Source: Oryzisolibacter propanilivorax (GTDB lineage: Bacteria; Pseudomonadota; Gammaproteobacteria; Burkholderiales; Burkholderiaceae_C). From it: 64,000 nucleotides of DNA. The notes under the pieces were generated by a model. That model did not search any database and was not told where the DNA came from. It saw nothing but the letters and a program-made list of their open reading frames with translations. The translations under genes were made by a program, and so were the position numbers. The stretch is taken from assembly GCF_900103645.1 (NCBI RefSeq), contig NZ_FNHP01000005.1, forward strand, positions 248,001 through 312,000, written 5' to 3'. The number at the start of each line of letters is the position of its first letter. Position 1 is the first letter of the stretch. Shown in pieces: positions 16,292 through 24,483 of the stretch.

Positions 16292-18109
16292 ATGCCCGCA
16301 GCCATGCCTCAACCCACCGTTCCACCCGCCAGCAGCCCCCCGCGCCCGCCCGACGCCGCGCAGCTGCGGCGCCTGCTGCAGCTGGCGCTGCCCGACAAGG
16401 GCCACGGCAAGGCCGCCGGGTGGTGGCAGCAAACCGACTTCCTGCTGACCCGCAGCCATGTGGACGCGGATGGCGACGTGTTCCTGGATGGGGTGTTCCT
16501 CAGCATCTGGAAACGCTGGGACTTCTGGCTGGCGCTGCCGGGCAGCGCGCCGCGCGCGCCGGACGAGGGCTGGCTGGCGCGCGCCAGCGCCTGGGCGCGG
16601 TCGGTACGTATGCCAGCAGCGGCGCAGGGCGTGGTGCGCCAGTACCGTGCCTGCGACCCGCACGGCGAGCCTGGCGCTTGGCAGCTGCTGGACGCCGCCA
16701 GAGCGCCCGCCGCTTGGGCGGCCTTTTCGCGGGCCTGGGAAGCGCTGCTGGCGTATTGGGACGCCGCGGAAGACGAGCGCCGCCAGGGCCGGCCGGCGCG
16801 CGCCGCCCTGCACGCCGCACTGCAGCCCACGCACATTGCTGCGCTGGTGGCGCTGCCGCTGTTCACCGAGCAATACAACGACTGGAGCGACCCGGACCGA
16901 GCCGGACTGTGGCTGGGCGATGTCTGGGCAGGCGCGCACGCCGGCGGCGTGCAGGGCGGCGCGCGCCACCCGGCCGCGCTCAAGCTGAGCTGGCGCAACG
17001 GCCAGGAGATGCCCGGCGACCCCGAGGACGACGCCCACGCCAGCTACCAGATCGAGGTGCTGCCGCCCGGCGCGCCGCCGCCGGCCGGCACCGCGCACCC
17101 GCCAGGGCTGGCCGTCAGCTACCGTCAGCGCCAGGGCGACGCGCGCCAGCCGCTGCCGGCGCACGCGGTGGCGCACCTGCGGCGGCTGGCGCAGCTGTTC
17201 CTGCAGGTGCAGGCCGCGCTGCTGGCGCTCGATGCGCGCGCGCGCCGCCAGGACGACGAGGTGCTCCTGGACCGCACCCCCGCCCCGGCGCTGGCCCGGC
17301 TGCCCCCCTACGCCGCACCGCAGTCCGACGCCGAGGCGCTGGGCGCGGGCGTGCTGGCGCTGTCGCACGCCTGGCAGGACGCCGCGCGCGCCCATGCCGC
17401 CGCCCTGCGCGCCCGGTGGGAAACCGATGCCGCGTCAGATACCTCTGCCCCGGCGCGCGACGCCCGCGCGCGCCAGGCTGGCGCCGTGCTGCGGCTGATG
17501 CGGCAGGCGCAGCAGCTGGGCGATGCCGGACTGTCCGAGCGCCTGCACCACCGCTTCGCCTTCGCGCCCACGGTGTTCGCGGCGCACGCCGCGCAGCATG
17601 GTCAGGCGGTGGCGGCGCTGGCCTGGCAGCCAGACGGCGGGCTGCGCGCCTGGGTGCGCGCGCCGCAGGGCCCGCGCTGCTGGCAGCTGCCCGCCGGCGG
17701 CTGGCAGGTCTGGCCTGACGGCGCTGCCTCAGGCCATTCACCAGGCGGCGCTGGCGGCCTCGTTCCGGCGCACGACGGGGCTGGCCCTGCGATCCTTTCC
17801 ACCCCCGAGCCGAGCCCGGCCCGGGTGTGGCTGCACGGCGTGGATATCGGAGGCGATGTGAACGGGGACCTGCACGGTGTGTCCGAGGATGGCGCGCCGC
17901 TGTGGCGCCACCACTTGGGCGGGGCCATCGTGTGCCTGAGGCCGGCGCCGCACGACTCCGACCTGCTGGCCGTGGGCACGGCCGCCGGCTACCTGGTGCT
18001 GCTGCGCAAGGGCGCCGCGCCGCTGGCGCACCAGCCCGCTACCTCGCGCTGGCACGAACTGCGCCGCGTGCTGTTCTGGGACGACTTGCCAGCGCCGCTG
18101 GTCTGGTGA
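16292..18109 (+). CDS. Large protein of unknown function with propeller-like C-terminus
   Basis: 605 residues and not recognised. Residues about 20-100 are conserved-looking and Trp-rich (LPDKGHGKAAGWWQQTDFLLTR, DGDVFLDGVFLSIWKRWDFWLALPG). The central 150-430 region is Ala/Arg-rich and largely helical, with a charged segment around the HLRRLAQLFLQVQAALLALDARARRQDDEVLLDR helix. The last 100 residues look like beta-propeller blades (ARVWLHGVDIGGDVNGDLHGVSEDGAPLWRHHLGGAIVCLRPAP, then LLAVGTAAGYLVLLRKG), and the protein ends LFWDDLPAPLVW. No signal peptide or membrane span is visible. It follows the mgtC pair by 19 bases. Codon use matches the neighbours, and no frameshift is seen. Confidence 0.75.
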   Translation: MPAAMPQPTVPPASSPPRPPDAAQLRRLLQLALPDKGHGKAAGWWQQTDFLLTRSHVDADGDVFLDGVFLSIWKRWDFWLALPGSAPRAPDEGWLARASAWARSVRMPAAAQGVVRQYRACDPHGEPGAWQLLDAARAPAAWAAFSRAWEALLAYWDAAEDERRQGRPARAALHAALQPTHIAALVALPLFTEQYNDWSDPDRAGLWLGDVWAGAHAGGVQGGARHPAALKLSWRNGQEMPGDPEDDAHASYQIEVLPPGAPPPAGTAHPPGLAVSYRQRQGDARQPLPAHAVAHLRRLAQLFLQVQAALLALDARARRQDDEVLLDRTPAPALARLPPYAAPQSDAEALGAGVLALSHAWQDAARAHAAALRARWETDAASDTSAPARDARARQAGAVLRLMRQAQQLGDAGLSERLHHRFAFAPTVFAAHAAQHGQAVAALAWQPDGGLRAWVRAPQGPRCWQLPAGGWQVWPDGAASGHSPGGAGGLVPAHDGAGPAILSTPEPSPARVWLHGVDIGGDVNGDLHGVSEDGAPLWRHHLGGAIVCLRPAPHDSDLLAVGTAAGYLVLLRKGAAPLAHQPATSRWHELRRVLFWDDLPAPLVW

Positions 18110-18130
18110 CGCGGCCGGCGCGCGCCAGCG

Positions 18131-19081
18131 TCAGTCGCCCTGGTTGCGCGCACGGCGCTCGTCGCGCTTCTTCTGCTCGGCGCGGCGCTCGACGCGCTCG
18201 GCCTCGCGCAGCTGCGCGGCCGCCGTCCAGGCGGCGTACTCGTCCACGGTCTCCAGCGTCATGCGGCCCATGGCGCCGGCGCGGAAGTCGGTCAACACGA
18301 TCTCGGCGGCCTTCTGCAGGTTCAGGCGTCCGCCGCTCATCACCGCGCCGCGCTTGCGCGCGATGCGCTCGAGCAGTTCGTCGTCGTGCAGCGCGGCGAT
18401 GTCGGCTGCCGCCATGCCCAGCTTGTAGCGCGCGTCCAGCAGCGGCGCGTAGTGCTGCCTGCAGTAGCCCAGCAGGGCCAGCGCCACCTCCTCCTCGTCG
18501 TAGGCGTTGCGGCCCACCGCGCCGCTGGCAGCCAGGCGCTCGCCGCTTTCGGGCACGACGATGCGCGGCCAGAGCATGCCGGGCGTATCCCACAGGTAGA
18601 AGTCGTCCTCCAGCACGATGCGCTGCTCCTGCCGGGTGACACCGGCCTCGTCGCCCGTCTTGGCCTCGCGCTTGGCCGACAGGGTGTTGATCAGCGTGGA
18701 TTTGCCGACGTTGGGCACGCCGACGATCAGCACCCGCATCGGCCGGGCCATGCCGCGGCGGTTCGGCGCCAGCTGGCGGCAGCCTTCGATCAGCCGGCGC
18801 GCCGGCGCGCTGTCCGAGGCATCGAGCGCGATGGCGCGGGTGCCGGCGCGGGCGTTGTACCAGTCCAGCCAGGCAGGCGTGCGGCTCGCGTCGGCCAGGT
18901 CCTGCTTGTTCAGCACCTTCAGCGTCGGGCGGTTGCCGGTCAGCTCGGCCAGCAGCGGGTTGGCGCTGGAGGCCGGCAGGCGCGCGTCCAGCAGCTCGAT
19001 GACCACGTCGATGTCCTTGATGCGCTGCGCTATGGCCTTGCGCGTCAGGTGCATGTGACCGGGGAACCACTGGATGGACAT
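18131..19081 (-). CDS. ylqF: Ribosome biogenesis GTPase YlqF/RbgA
   Basis: 316 residues. Circularly permuted GTPase that acts in late assembly of the 50S subunit. It begins MSIQWFPGHMHLTRKAI, the family's standard N-terminus. G motifs occur in permuted order: G4 LNKQDLAD (about 79-86), G5 region AIALDASD, G1 Walker A GVPNVGKST (about 121-129), G2 around GVTRQEQ, G3 DTPGMLWP. The C-terminal ANTAR-like region interacts with rRNA; the tail here is highly charged (EAERVERRAEQKKRDERRARNQGD). The gene is isolated between convergent and co-directional neighbours. Confidence 0.92.
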   Translation of the reverse strand: MSIQWFPGHMHLTRKAIAQRIKDIDVVIELLDARLPASSANPLLAELTGNRPTLKVLNKQDLADASRTPAWLDWYNARAGTRAIALDASDSAPARRLIEGCRQLAPNRRGMARPMRVLIVGVPNVGKSTLINTLSAKREAKTGDEAGVTRQEQRIVLEDDFYLWDTPGMLWPRIVVPESGERLAASGAVGRNAYDEEEVALALLGYCRQHYAPLLDARYKLGMAAADIAALHDDELLERIARKRGAVMSGGRLNLQKAAEIVLTDFRAGAMGRMTLETVDEYAAWTAAAQLREAERVERRAEQKKRDERRARNQGD

Positions 19082-19150
19082 GGGGCGGGCTGCTTTCTCG
19101 TCGGGCGCGGGGGAAACGGGGCGCCAAGGATACCGCCCGCCACGGGCGCT

Positions 19151-20056
19151 TCAGGCGCCGGCGGCGCATTCGCGCACCAGCCAGTCGCGCAGCGCCACCA
19201 CCAGCGGCGTGTGCGCGCGCGCCTCGGGGTACACCAGGTGGTAGGCGCCAGCGCTGGCCAGGGCCTGCGGCGCCAGCTGCACCAAGCTGCCGGCGGCCAG
19301 TTCCTGCTCGATCAGGAAGCGCGGCAGCAGCGCCGCGCCCAGGCCGCTGACCGCCGCCTGCGCCAGCATCGAGAAGTGCTCGCAGCGCGCGCCGCGCAGC
19401 GCCACCGTGGTGGCCACGCCGGCCTGCTCGAACCACTCGGACCACTGCGTCGGCCGAGTGCTTTGCTGCAGCAGCGCCACGCGCGTCAGATCGTGGGCGG
19501 TGGCGATGTCGTGTGCGGCGCGGAACGCCGGGCTGGCCACCGGCACCACCTCCTCGCGCATCAAGAAGCGGCACACCGCGCCCGGCCAGCTGGGCGCGCC
19601 GAAGTGGATCGCCGCGTCGAACGGCGTACCGGCGAAGTCGAAGGGCTCGGTGCGCGCCGCCAGGTTCACCGTCGCCTGCGGATGCAGCGCCAGGAACCTG
19701 GGCAGGCGCGGCACCAGCCAGCGCGTGCCCAGGGTGGGCAGCACCGCCAGGTTCAGCAGGCCGCCGGCGTGCGAGAAGGCCATGGCCTGTTGCGTGCTGG
19801 CCGACAGCTGCTGCAGCGCGACGCGCACGTCGGCGGCGTAGACCCGGCCGGCGTCGGTCAGCACGATGCGCTGGCGCACGCGGTGGAACAGCGCCATGCC
19901 CAGCTGGCGCTCGAGCTGGCGGATCTGGCGCGAGACGGCGCTCTGCGTCAGGTGCAGCTCCTGCGCGGCGCGCGAGATGCTGGCGTGGCGCGCCGCGGCC
20001 TCGAAGGCAAGCAGGTCGGAGATGGGCGGCAGGAAGGTCTTGCGCAGCAGGGTCAT
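19151..20056 (-). CDS. LysR-family transcriptional regulator, GcvA-like
   Basis: 301 residues from the ATG at 20054-20056. N-terminal helix-turn-helix PPISDLLAFEAAARHASISRAAQELHLTQSAVSRQIRQLERQLG resembles the GcvA/AmpR branch (PPLNALRAFEAAARH). The effector domain contains GTRWLVPRLPRFLALHPQATVNLAART and PFDAAIHFG. It diverges from a periplasmic binding protein and a thiamine-diphosphate enzyme across a 216-base gap and is the likely regulator of both. A second start upstream, open in frame, lacks LysR character. Confidence 0.88.
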   Translation of the reverse strand: MTLLRKTFLPPISDLLAFEAAARHASISRAAQELHLTQSAVSRQIRQLERQLGMALFHRVRQRIVLTDAGRVYAADVRVALQQLSASTQQAMAFSHAGGLLNLAVLPTLGTRWLVPRLPRFLALHPQATVNLAARTEPFDFAGTPFDAAIHFGAPSWPGAVCRFLMREEVVPVASPAFRAAHDIATAHDLTRVALLQQSTRPTQWSEWFEQAGVATTVALRGARCEHFSMLAQAAVSGLGAALLPRFLIEQELAAGSLVQLAPQALASAGAYHLVYPEARAHTPLVVALRDWLVRECAAGA

Positions 20057-20205
20057 GCGGTCAGGGAATGAAGCGGGCCATGCGGGTTTTCCCGCTATCG
20101 GGCCACGGCCTTTGCTTGGAGCGGGCCAGGGGCCAATGGCGGCTGGAGTCGGCCACCGGCACTTCATTCTCTCCCGACATCAAGTCGTTCCGCTTTTTCG
20201 CTATT

Positions 20206-20225
20206 CACCGCGCCAGCGCGCGGTG
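20206..20225. promoter_or_regulatory. Inverted repeat in the LysR / binding-protein divergent region
   Basis: CACCGCGC-CAGC-GCGCGGTG, a perfect 8-bp palindrome inside the slightly less perfect context CTATT..GATAG, located 47 bases upstream of the binding-protein ATG. It could be a regulator-binding site or an RNA hairpin in the leader. The divergent position suggests control by the adjacent LysR protein, but LysR boxes are usually T-N11-A and AT-rich, so this is weak. Confidence 0.35.
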
Positions 20226-20272
20226 ATAGTGCGGCGAGGACAGTTCCCACAACGCAGAAAAAGGAGACCCCC

Positions 20273-21187
20273 ATGGCACCCTTCCGTCGCACCCTGGCAG
20301 CGCTGGGCGCCGCCCTGGCGCTGTGCTGCGCACTGCCGGCCGCCCAGGCGCAGCCCGCCGCAGCCTCCGGCACGCTGGACAAAATCAAGGCCTCGGGCAA
20401 GGCCGTGCTGGGGGTGCGCGAGGCCTCGCCGCCCATGGCCTATGCGCTGGGCGCGCACGACCGCTTCGTCGGCTACCACGTCGAGCTGTGCGAGCGCGTG
20501 TTGCGCGAAGTGGCGCCCGGCGCGCAGCTGGAATACATGGCGATCACCGCGCAGAGCACGCTGCCGCTGGTCAGCAACGGGACGGTGGACATCGGCTGCG
20601 GCCCGACCACCAACAACCTCGCACGCCAGCAGCAGGTGGCCTTCGCCGTGACCAGCTACGTCAGCGAGGTGCGCATGGCGGTGCGCAAGGACTCCGACCT
20701 GAGCTCCATCGCCCAGCTGGGCGGGCGCACGGTGGCCGCCTCCGCCGGCACCACGGCGGTGCAGCTGCTGCGCAAGCAGGAGCGCGCGGTGGGCACGCCC
20801 ATCAAGACGGTGCTGGGCAAGGACCACCACGAGTCGTTCATGCTGCTGGAGTCGGGCCGCGCCGATGCCTTCGTGCTGGACGACAACCTGCTGGCCGGCC
20901 TGATCGCCGCCTCGCGCGATCCGCAGGCCTACCGCATCGTCGGCGAGCCGCTGGGCGCCGAGCCGATCGCGCTGCTGTTCCGCAAGGACGACCCGGCCTT
21001 CAAGGCGGCGGTGGACGGCGTGCTCACGCGCTTGATGCAATCGGGCGAGATGGAGAAGATCTACGCCAAATGGTTCGTACAGCCGATCCCGCCCAAGAAC
21101 GTCAGTCTGAACCTGCCGCTGGGCGGCACGCTGCGCGCGCTGTTCGCCAACCCCAACGACAAGCCGCTGGAAAGCTACCAGCAGTGA
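20273..21187 (+). CDS. Periplasmic amino-acid-type substrate-binding protein
   Basis: 304 residues. A signal peptide (MAPFRRTLAALGAALALCCALPAAQAQ) is followed by a family-3 solute-binding domain: TLDKIKASGKAVLGVREASPPMAYALGAHDRFVGYHVELCERVL, then TVDIGCGPTTNNLARQQQVAFAVTSY, GGRTVAASAGTTAVQLL and the C-terminal EKIYAKWFVQPIPPKNVSLNLPLGGTLRALFANPNDKPLE. It resembles the glutamate/aspartate-binding GltI group. A good AGGAG precedes the ATG. No permease or ATPase gene is nearby, so it must work with a transporter encoded elsewhere. It is followed at once by a strong terminator. Confidence 0.88.
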   Translation: MAPFRRTLAALGAALALCCALPAAQAQPAAASGTLDKIKASGKAVLGVREASPPMAYALGAHDRFVGYHVELCERVLREVAPGAQLEYMAITAQSTLPLVSNGTVDIGCGPTTNNLARQQQVAFAVTSYVSEVRMAVRKDSDLSSIAQLGGRTVAASAGTTAVQLLRKQERAVGTPIKTVLGKDHHESFMLLESGRADAFVLDDNLLAGLIAASRDPQAYRIVGEPLGAEPIALLFRKDDPAFKAAVDGVLTRLMQSGEMEKIYAKWFVQPIPPKNVSLNLPLGGTLRALFANPNDKPLESYQQ

Positions 21188-21205
21188 GAACGTGTGAATG
21201 AACCC

Positions 21206-21241
21206 GCCGGCGCGCCGCCACCGCGCGGCGCGCCGGCCTTT
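21206..21241 (+). terminator. Intrinsic terminator after the binding-protein gene
   Basis: A perfect 13-bp GC stem (21206-21218 with 21225-21237, GCCGGCGCGCCGC) and a 6-base loop, followed by CTTTTC. It ends 19-50 bases after the stop codon and precedes the next start, so the downstream thiamine-diphosphate enzyme is expressed at least partly by read-through or its own promoter. Confidence 0.8.
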
Positions 21242-21266
21242 TCGGCCTGAACCGCAGCCGCGCCCC

Positions 21267-23000
21267 ATGCCCGATATGACTTCTGCCCCCGCTCCTTCCC
21301 CTTCTTCTGCCCCCCACGCCGTGCCGTTGCGCACCGGCGGGCGGATCCTGGTCGACCAGCTGCTGCTGCACGGCGTCCAGCAGCTGTTCTGCGTGCCCGG
21401 CGAAAGCTACCTCGCGGTGCTGGACGCGCTGCACGACGCCCACATCGCCGTCACCGTCTGCCGGCAGGAGGGCGGCGCGGCCATCATGGCCGAGGCGCAG
21501 GGCAAGCTGACCGGGCGCCCGGGCATCTGCTTCGTCACGCGCGGGCCGGGAGTGACGAATGCGTCGGCCGGCATCCACATCGCGCACCAGGACTCGACGC
21601 CGCTGATCGTCTTCGTCGGCCAGGTGGCGCGCGGCGCGCTGGGGCGCGAGGCGTTCCAGGAACTGGACTACCGCGCCGTCTTCGGCACCATGGCCAAGTG
21701 GGTGGTGCAGATCGACGACGCGCGCCGCCTGCCCGAACTGGTGGCGCGCGCCTTCCAGGTCGCCACTTCGGGCCGCCCCGGCCCGGTGGTGGTGGCCCTG
21801 CCCGAGGACATGCTGACCGACACCGTGCAGACGGCCGACGCCCTGCCCTACGCCGCGCCCGAGACCTACCCCGGCGCCCCCGCGCTGCAGGAGCTGGCGG
21901 CGCGGCTGCAGGCGGCCGAGCAGCCGGTGGTCATCCTGGGCGGCAGCCGCTGGTCGGCGCAGGCGGTGCAGGACGTGACGGCCTTCGCCAGCGCCTGGCA
22001 GCTGCCGGTGTACTGCTCGTTCCGCCGGCAGATGCTATTCCCGGCCAGCCACGACAGCTACGCCGGCGATCTGGGCCTGGGCGCCAATCCGCGGCTGCTG
22101 GCGCGCATCCGCGCCAGCGACCTGGTCTTGGTGCTGGGCGGGCGCCTGTCCGAGGTGCCGTCGCAGGGCTACGAGCTGCTGGACATTCCCGTGCCGGCGC
22201 AGCCGCTGGTGCACGCCCATGCCGACGCCGACGAGCTGGGCCGCGTCTACCAGCCGGTGCAGGCGCTGCACGCCACGCCCCAGCCGCTGGCCGCCGCGCT
22301 GGCGCAGCTGCACCCGCCAGGGCCGGTGCGCTGGGCCGCGCACACCCGGGCGGCGCGCGCCGAATACTTGGCCTGGAGCGACCCCTCGCCGATCCGCATC
22401 CCCGGCCCGCTGCAGATGGGCCAGGTGATGCAGCACCTGCGCCAGGTGCTGCCAGCCGACACCATCTTCTGCAACGGCGCCGGCAACTTCGCCACCTGGG
22501 TGCACCGCTTCTGGCCGTTCACCGCCTACGGCAGCCAGCTGGCGCCGACCAGCGGCTCGATGGGCTACGGCCTGCCGGCGGCGGTGGGCGCCAAGCGGCT
22601 GTGGCCGCAGCGCGAGGTGGTGGTGGTCTCGGGCGACGGCGACTTCCTGATGCACGGGCAGGAATTCGCCACCGCCGTGCAGTACGGTCTGCCGCTGGTG
22701 GTGGTGCTGCTGGACAACGCCATGTACGGCACCATCCGCATGCACCAGGAGCGCGAGTACCCCGGCCGCATCAGCGCCACGCATCTGCAGAACCCCGACT
22801 TCCGTGCCTACGCCCAGGCCTTCGGCGGGCACGGCGAGCGGGTGGAGCGCACCGAAGACTTCGCGCCGGCCATGGCACGCGCGCGCGCCAGCGGCCTGCC
22901 CAGCGTGCTGCACTGCCTGATCGACCCGCAGGCCATCACGCCCACCGGGACGCTGGACGGCATCCGCCAGGCGGCGCTGGCGCGCGGCGTCGGCGCCTGA
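21267..23000 (+). CDS. Thiamine-diphosphate-dependent enzyme, acetolactate synthase-like
   Basis: 577 residues from the ATG at 21267; an upstream ATG (21198) would begin before the terminator and gives an Arg/Pro-rich leader, so it is rejected. Domain order is that of POX/ALS enzymes: N-terminal PYR domain with FCVPGESYLAVLDALHD and the catalytic Glu in VCRQEGGAAIMAEA; central domain (VVILGGSRWSAQ ... LVLVLGGRLSEV); C-terminal PP domain with NGAGNFATWVHRFWPF and the ThDP/Mg motif GDGDFLMHGQEFATAVQYGLPLVVVLLDN. It is not the canonical IlvB, because no small subunit follows and residues such as FWPFTAYGSQLAP differ. Substrate is unknown, probably decarboxylation or carboligation of a 2-oxo acid. 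Confidence 0.85.
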   Translation: MPDMTSAPAPSPSSAPHAVPLRTGGRILVDQLLLHGVQQLFCVPGESYLAVLDALHDAHIAVTVCRQEGGAAIMAEAQGKLTGRPGICFVTRGPGVTNASAGIHIAHQDSTPLIVFVGQVARGALGREAFQELDYRAVFGTMAKWVVQIDDARRLPELVARAFQVATSGRPGPVVVALPEDMLTDTVQTADALPYAAPETYPGAPALQELAARLQAAEQPVVILGGSRWSAQAVQDVTAFASAWQLPVYCSFRRQMLFPASHDSYAGDLGLGANPRLLARIRASDLVLVLGGRLSEVPSQGYELLDIPVPAQPLVHAHADADELGRVYQPVQALHATPQPLAAALAQLHPPGPVRWAAHTRAARAEYLAWSDPSPIRIPGPLQMGQVMQHLRQVLPADTIFCNGAGNFATWVHRFWPFTAYGSQLAPTSGSMGYGLPAAVGAKRLWPQREVVVVSGDGDFLMHGQEFATAVQYGLPLVVVLLDNAMYGTIRMHQEREYPGRISATHLQNPDFRAYAQAFGGHGERVERTEDFAPAMARARASGLPSVLHCLIDPQAITPTGTLDGIRQAALARGVGA

Positions 23001-23015
23001 AGGGCAGCTGCCGGA

Positions 23016-23924
23016 TCAGCCCGCCGCGCGCAGCGCCGCGCGCAATTGCTCGCCCAGCTGGGGTCGCTCGGCGAATGGGTCGGGCGGGTTGCCGCCGGCG
23101 GCGATGCCCTCCAGCCGGCTGCGCACGCCGCCCAGCGCCTGCGGGTGGCTGAAGACATAGAAGCGGCCGCAGGCCACCGCATCGAAGACCTGGCGCGCCA
23201 CCTCGGCGGCACTGACCCGGCCGCTGTCCACGGCCTTGGCGGTCATGGCCTGGCTGATGCGCTGGCTGGCGGTGGGCGCCACGCCGGTCGCGGCCGGCGG
23301 ACGGTTGCGCTCGCTGGCGCCAATGCCGGTGGGCACGAAGTACGGGCACAGCACGCTGGCGCCGACCTGGGTGGTGACCAGCGACAGGTCGTGGTACAGG
23401 GTTTCGCTCAAGGCGACCACGGCGTGCTTGCTGACGTTGTACACGCCCATGTTGGGCGCGTTCACCAGCCCGGCCATGCTGGCCGTGTTGACGATGTGGC
23501 CGCGCCAGGCCGGGTCGGCGCGCGCTGCCTCCAGCATCAACGGCGTGAACAGGCGCACGCCGTGGACCACGCCCCACAGGTTCACGCCCAGCACCCACTG
23601 CCAGTCGGCCACGCTGTTTTCCCAGATCAGCCCACCGGCGCCCACGCCGGCGTTGTTGAAGACGAAGTGCGGCGCGCCAAACTGCGCGTACACGTCGCGT
23701 GCCAGCTGCTCCATCTGCGCGGCGTCGGCCACGTCCACATGCCGCGCCAGCACCTCGCAGCCGGCAGCGCGGGCCTCGGCGGCGGCCGCGTCCAGCGCTC
23801 CCGGCTGCACGTCCACCAACACCAGGCGCATGCCGCGCTGCGCGGCGATGCGCGCGCATTCCCGGCCGAAGCCCGATCCGGCGCCCGTCAGCACCGCCGT
23901 TTTGCCGTGGAAGTCTTCGATCAT
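23016..23924 (-). CDS. Short-chain dehydrogenase/reductase
   Basis: 302 residues; ATG at 23922-23924 with AGGAG 6 bases upstream. Classical SDR: cofactor motif TGAGSGFGREC (about 13-23), NNAGVGAGG, active-site Ser in NTASMAGL and the YNVSKHA Tyr-Lys pair (about 158-164). The acidic residue after strand 2 (LVLVDVQPGAL) suggests NAD preference. Substrate unknown. It is convergent with the thiamine-diphosphate enzyme gene and, with 79 bases between, may be transcribed with the GNAT and MDR genes to its right. Confidence 0.88.
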   Translation of the reverse strand: MIEDFHGKTAVLTGAGSGFGRECARIAAQRGMRLVLVDVQPGALDAAAAEARAAGCEVLARHVDVADAAQMEQLARDVYAQFGAPHFVFNNAGVGAGGLIWENSVADWQWVLGVNLWGVVHGVRLFTPLMLEAARADPAWRGHIVNTASMAGLVNAPNMGVYNVSKHAVVALSETLYHDLSLVTTQVGASVLCPYFVPTGIGASERNRPPAATGVAPTASQRISQAMTAKAVDSGRVSAAEVARQVFDAVACGRFYVFSHPQALGGVRSRLEGIAAGGNPPDPFAERPQLGEQLRAALRAAG

Positions 23925-24003
23925 GGTGGCTCCTGGGAGGTAGGGGCGGTCTGCCGCGCGGGTCGCATGCCGCCGGCGGACCGCGGGAAAGGAGGAAGGT
24001 TGC

Positions 24004-24483
24004 TCAGCGCCCCGCGCCTGGCCAACGCCAGAGCATGTCCACGTGGGGGATGCCATCCTCCACGTACGCCTGGGAAACGGCCACGAAGCCCAGCGCGCCG
24101 TAGAAGCGCTGCAGGTGCGCCTGCGCGCTGATGCGGATGTCCTGCCCCGGCCAGGCCGTCTGGCAGCGCGCCAGGCCCTCGCGCATGAGGGCCTGGCCCG
24201 TGCCGCCGCCGCGTGCCTGCGGCGCGATGACGACGCGGCCGATGGACGGCCCGGCGCCCTTGCCGTCCGGGTCCACCACGCGCAGCGTGGCCAGCAGCGG
24301 CCCGCCGGGCGCGGCGCGGCCCAGCAGGTGCCAGGCGCGGGTGTCGGCCTCGTCCACTTCCTGGTAGGCGCAGGCCTGTTCGACCACGAACACGCGGCAG
24401 CGCAGCACCAGGGCTTCGTGCAGCGCGTGCACGCCCAAGTCGTCGAACCGGGCCCAGGTCCAGTGCAGCGGGACTGTCGCCAT
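24004..24483 (-). CDS. GNAT-family N-acetyltransferase, ElaA-like
   Basis: 159 residues. LHWTWARFDDLGVHALHEALVLRCRVFVVEQACAYQEVDEADTRAWHLLG is the ElaA signature N-terminus. The acetyl-CoA loop is RVVIAPQARGGGTGQALMREGL (Q/RxxGxG/A type), and the C-terminus includes AQAHLQRFYGALGFVAVSQAYVEDGIPHVDM. Substrate unknown. Its ATG shares one base with the stop codon of the upstream oxidoreductase (TGATG), so the two are translationally coupled. Confidence 0.88.
   Translation of the reverse strand: MATVPLHWTWARFDDLGVHALHEALVLRCRVFVVEQACAYQEVDEADTRAWHLLGRAAPGGPLLATLRVVDPDGKGAGPSIGRVVIAPQARGGGTGQALMREGLARCQTAWPGQDIRISAQAHLQRFYGALGFVAVSQAYVEDGIPHVDMLWRWPGAGR

Noticed and set aside
21198-21266. Earlier ATG for the thiamine-diphosphate enzyme
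   Set aside because: It lies in the terminator hairpin after the previous gene and would add an Arg/Pro-rich leader with no similarity to the family.
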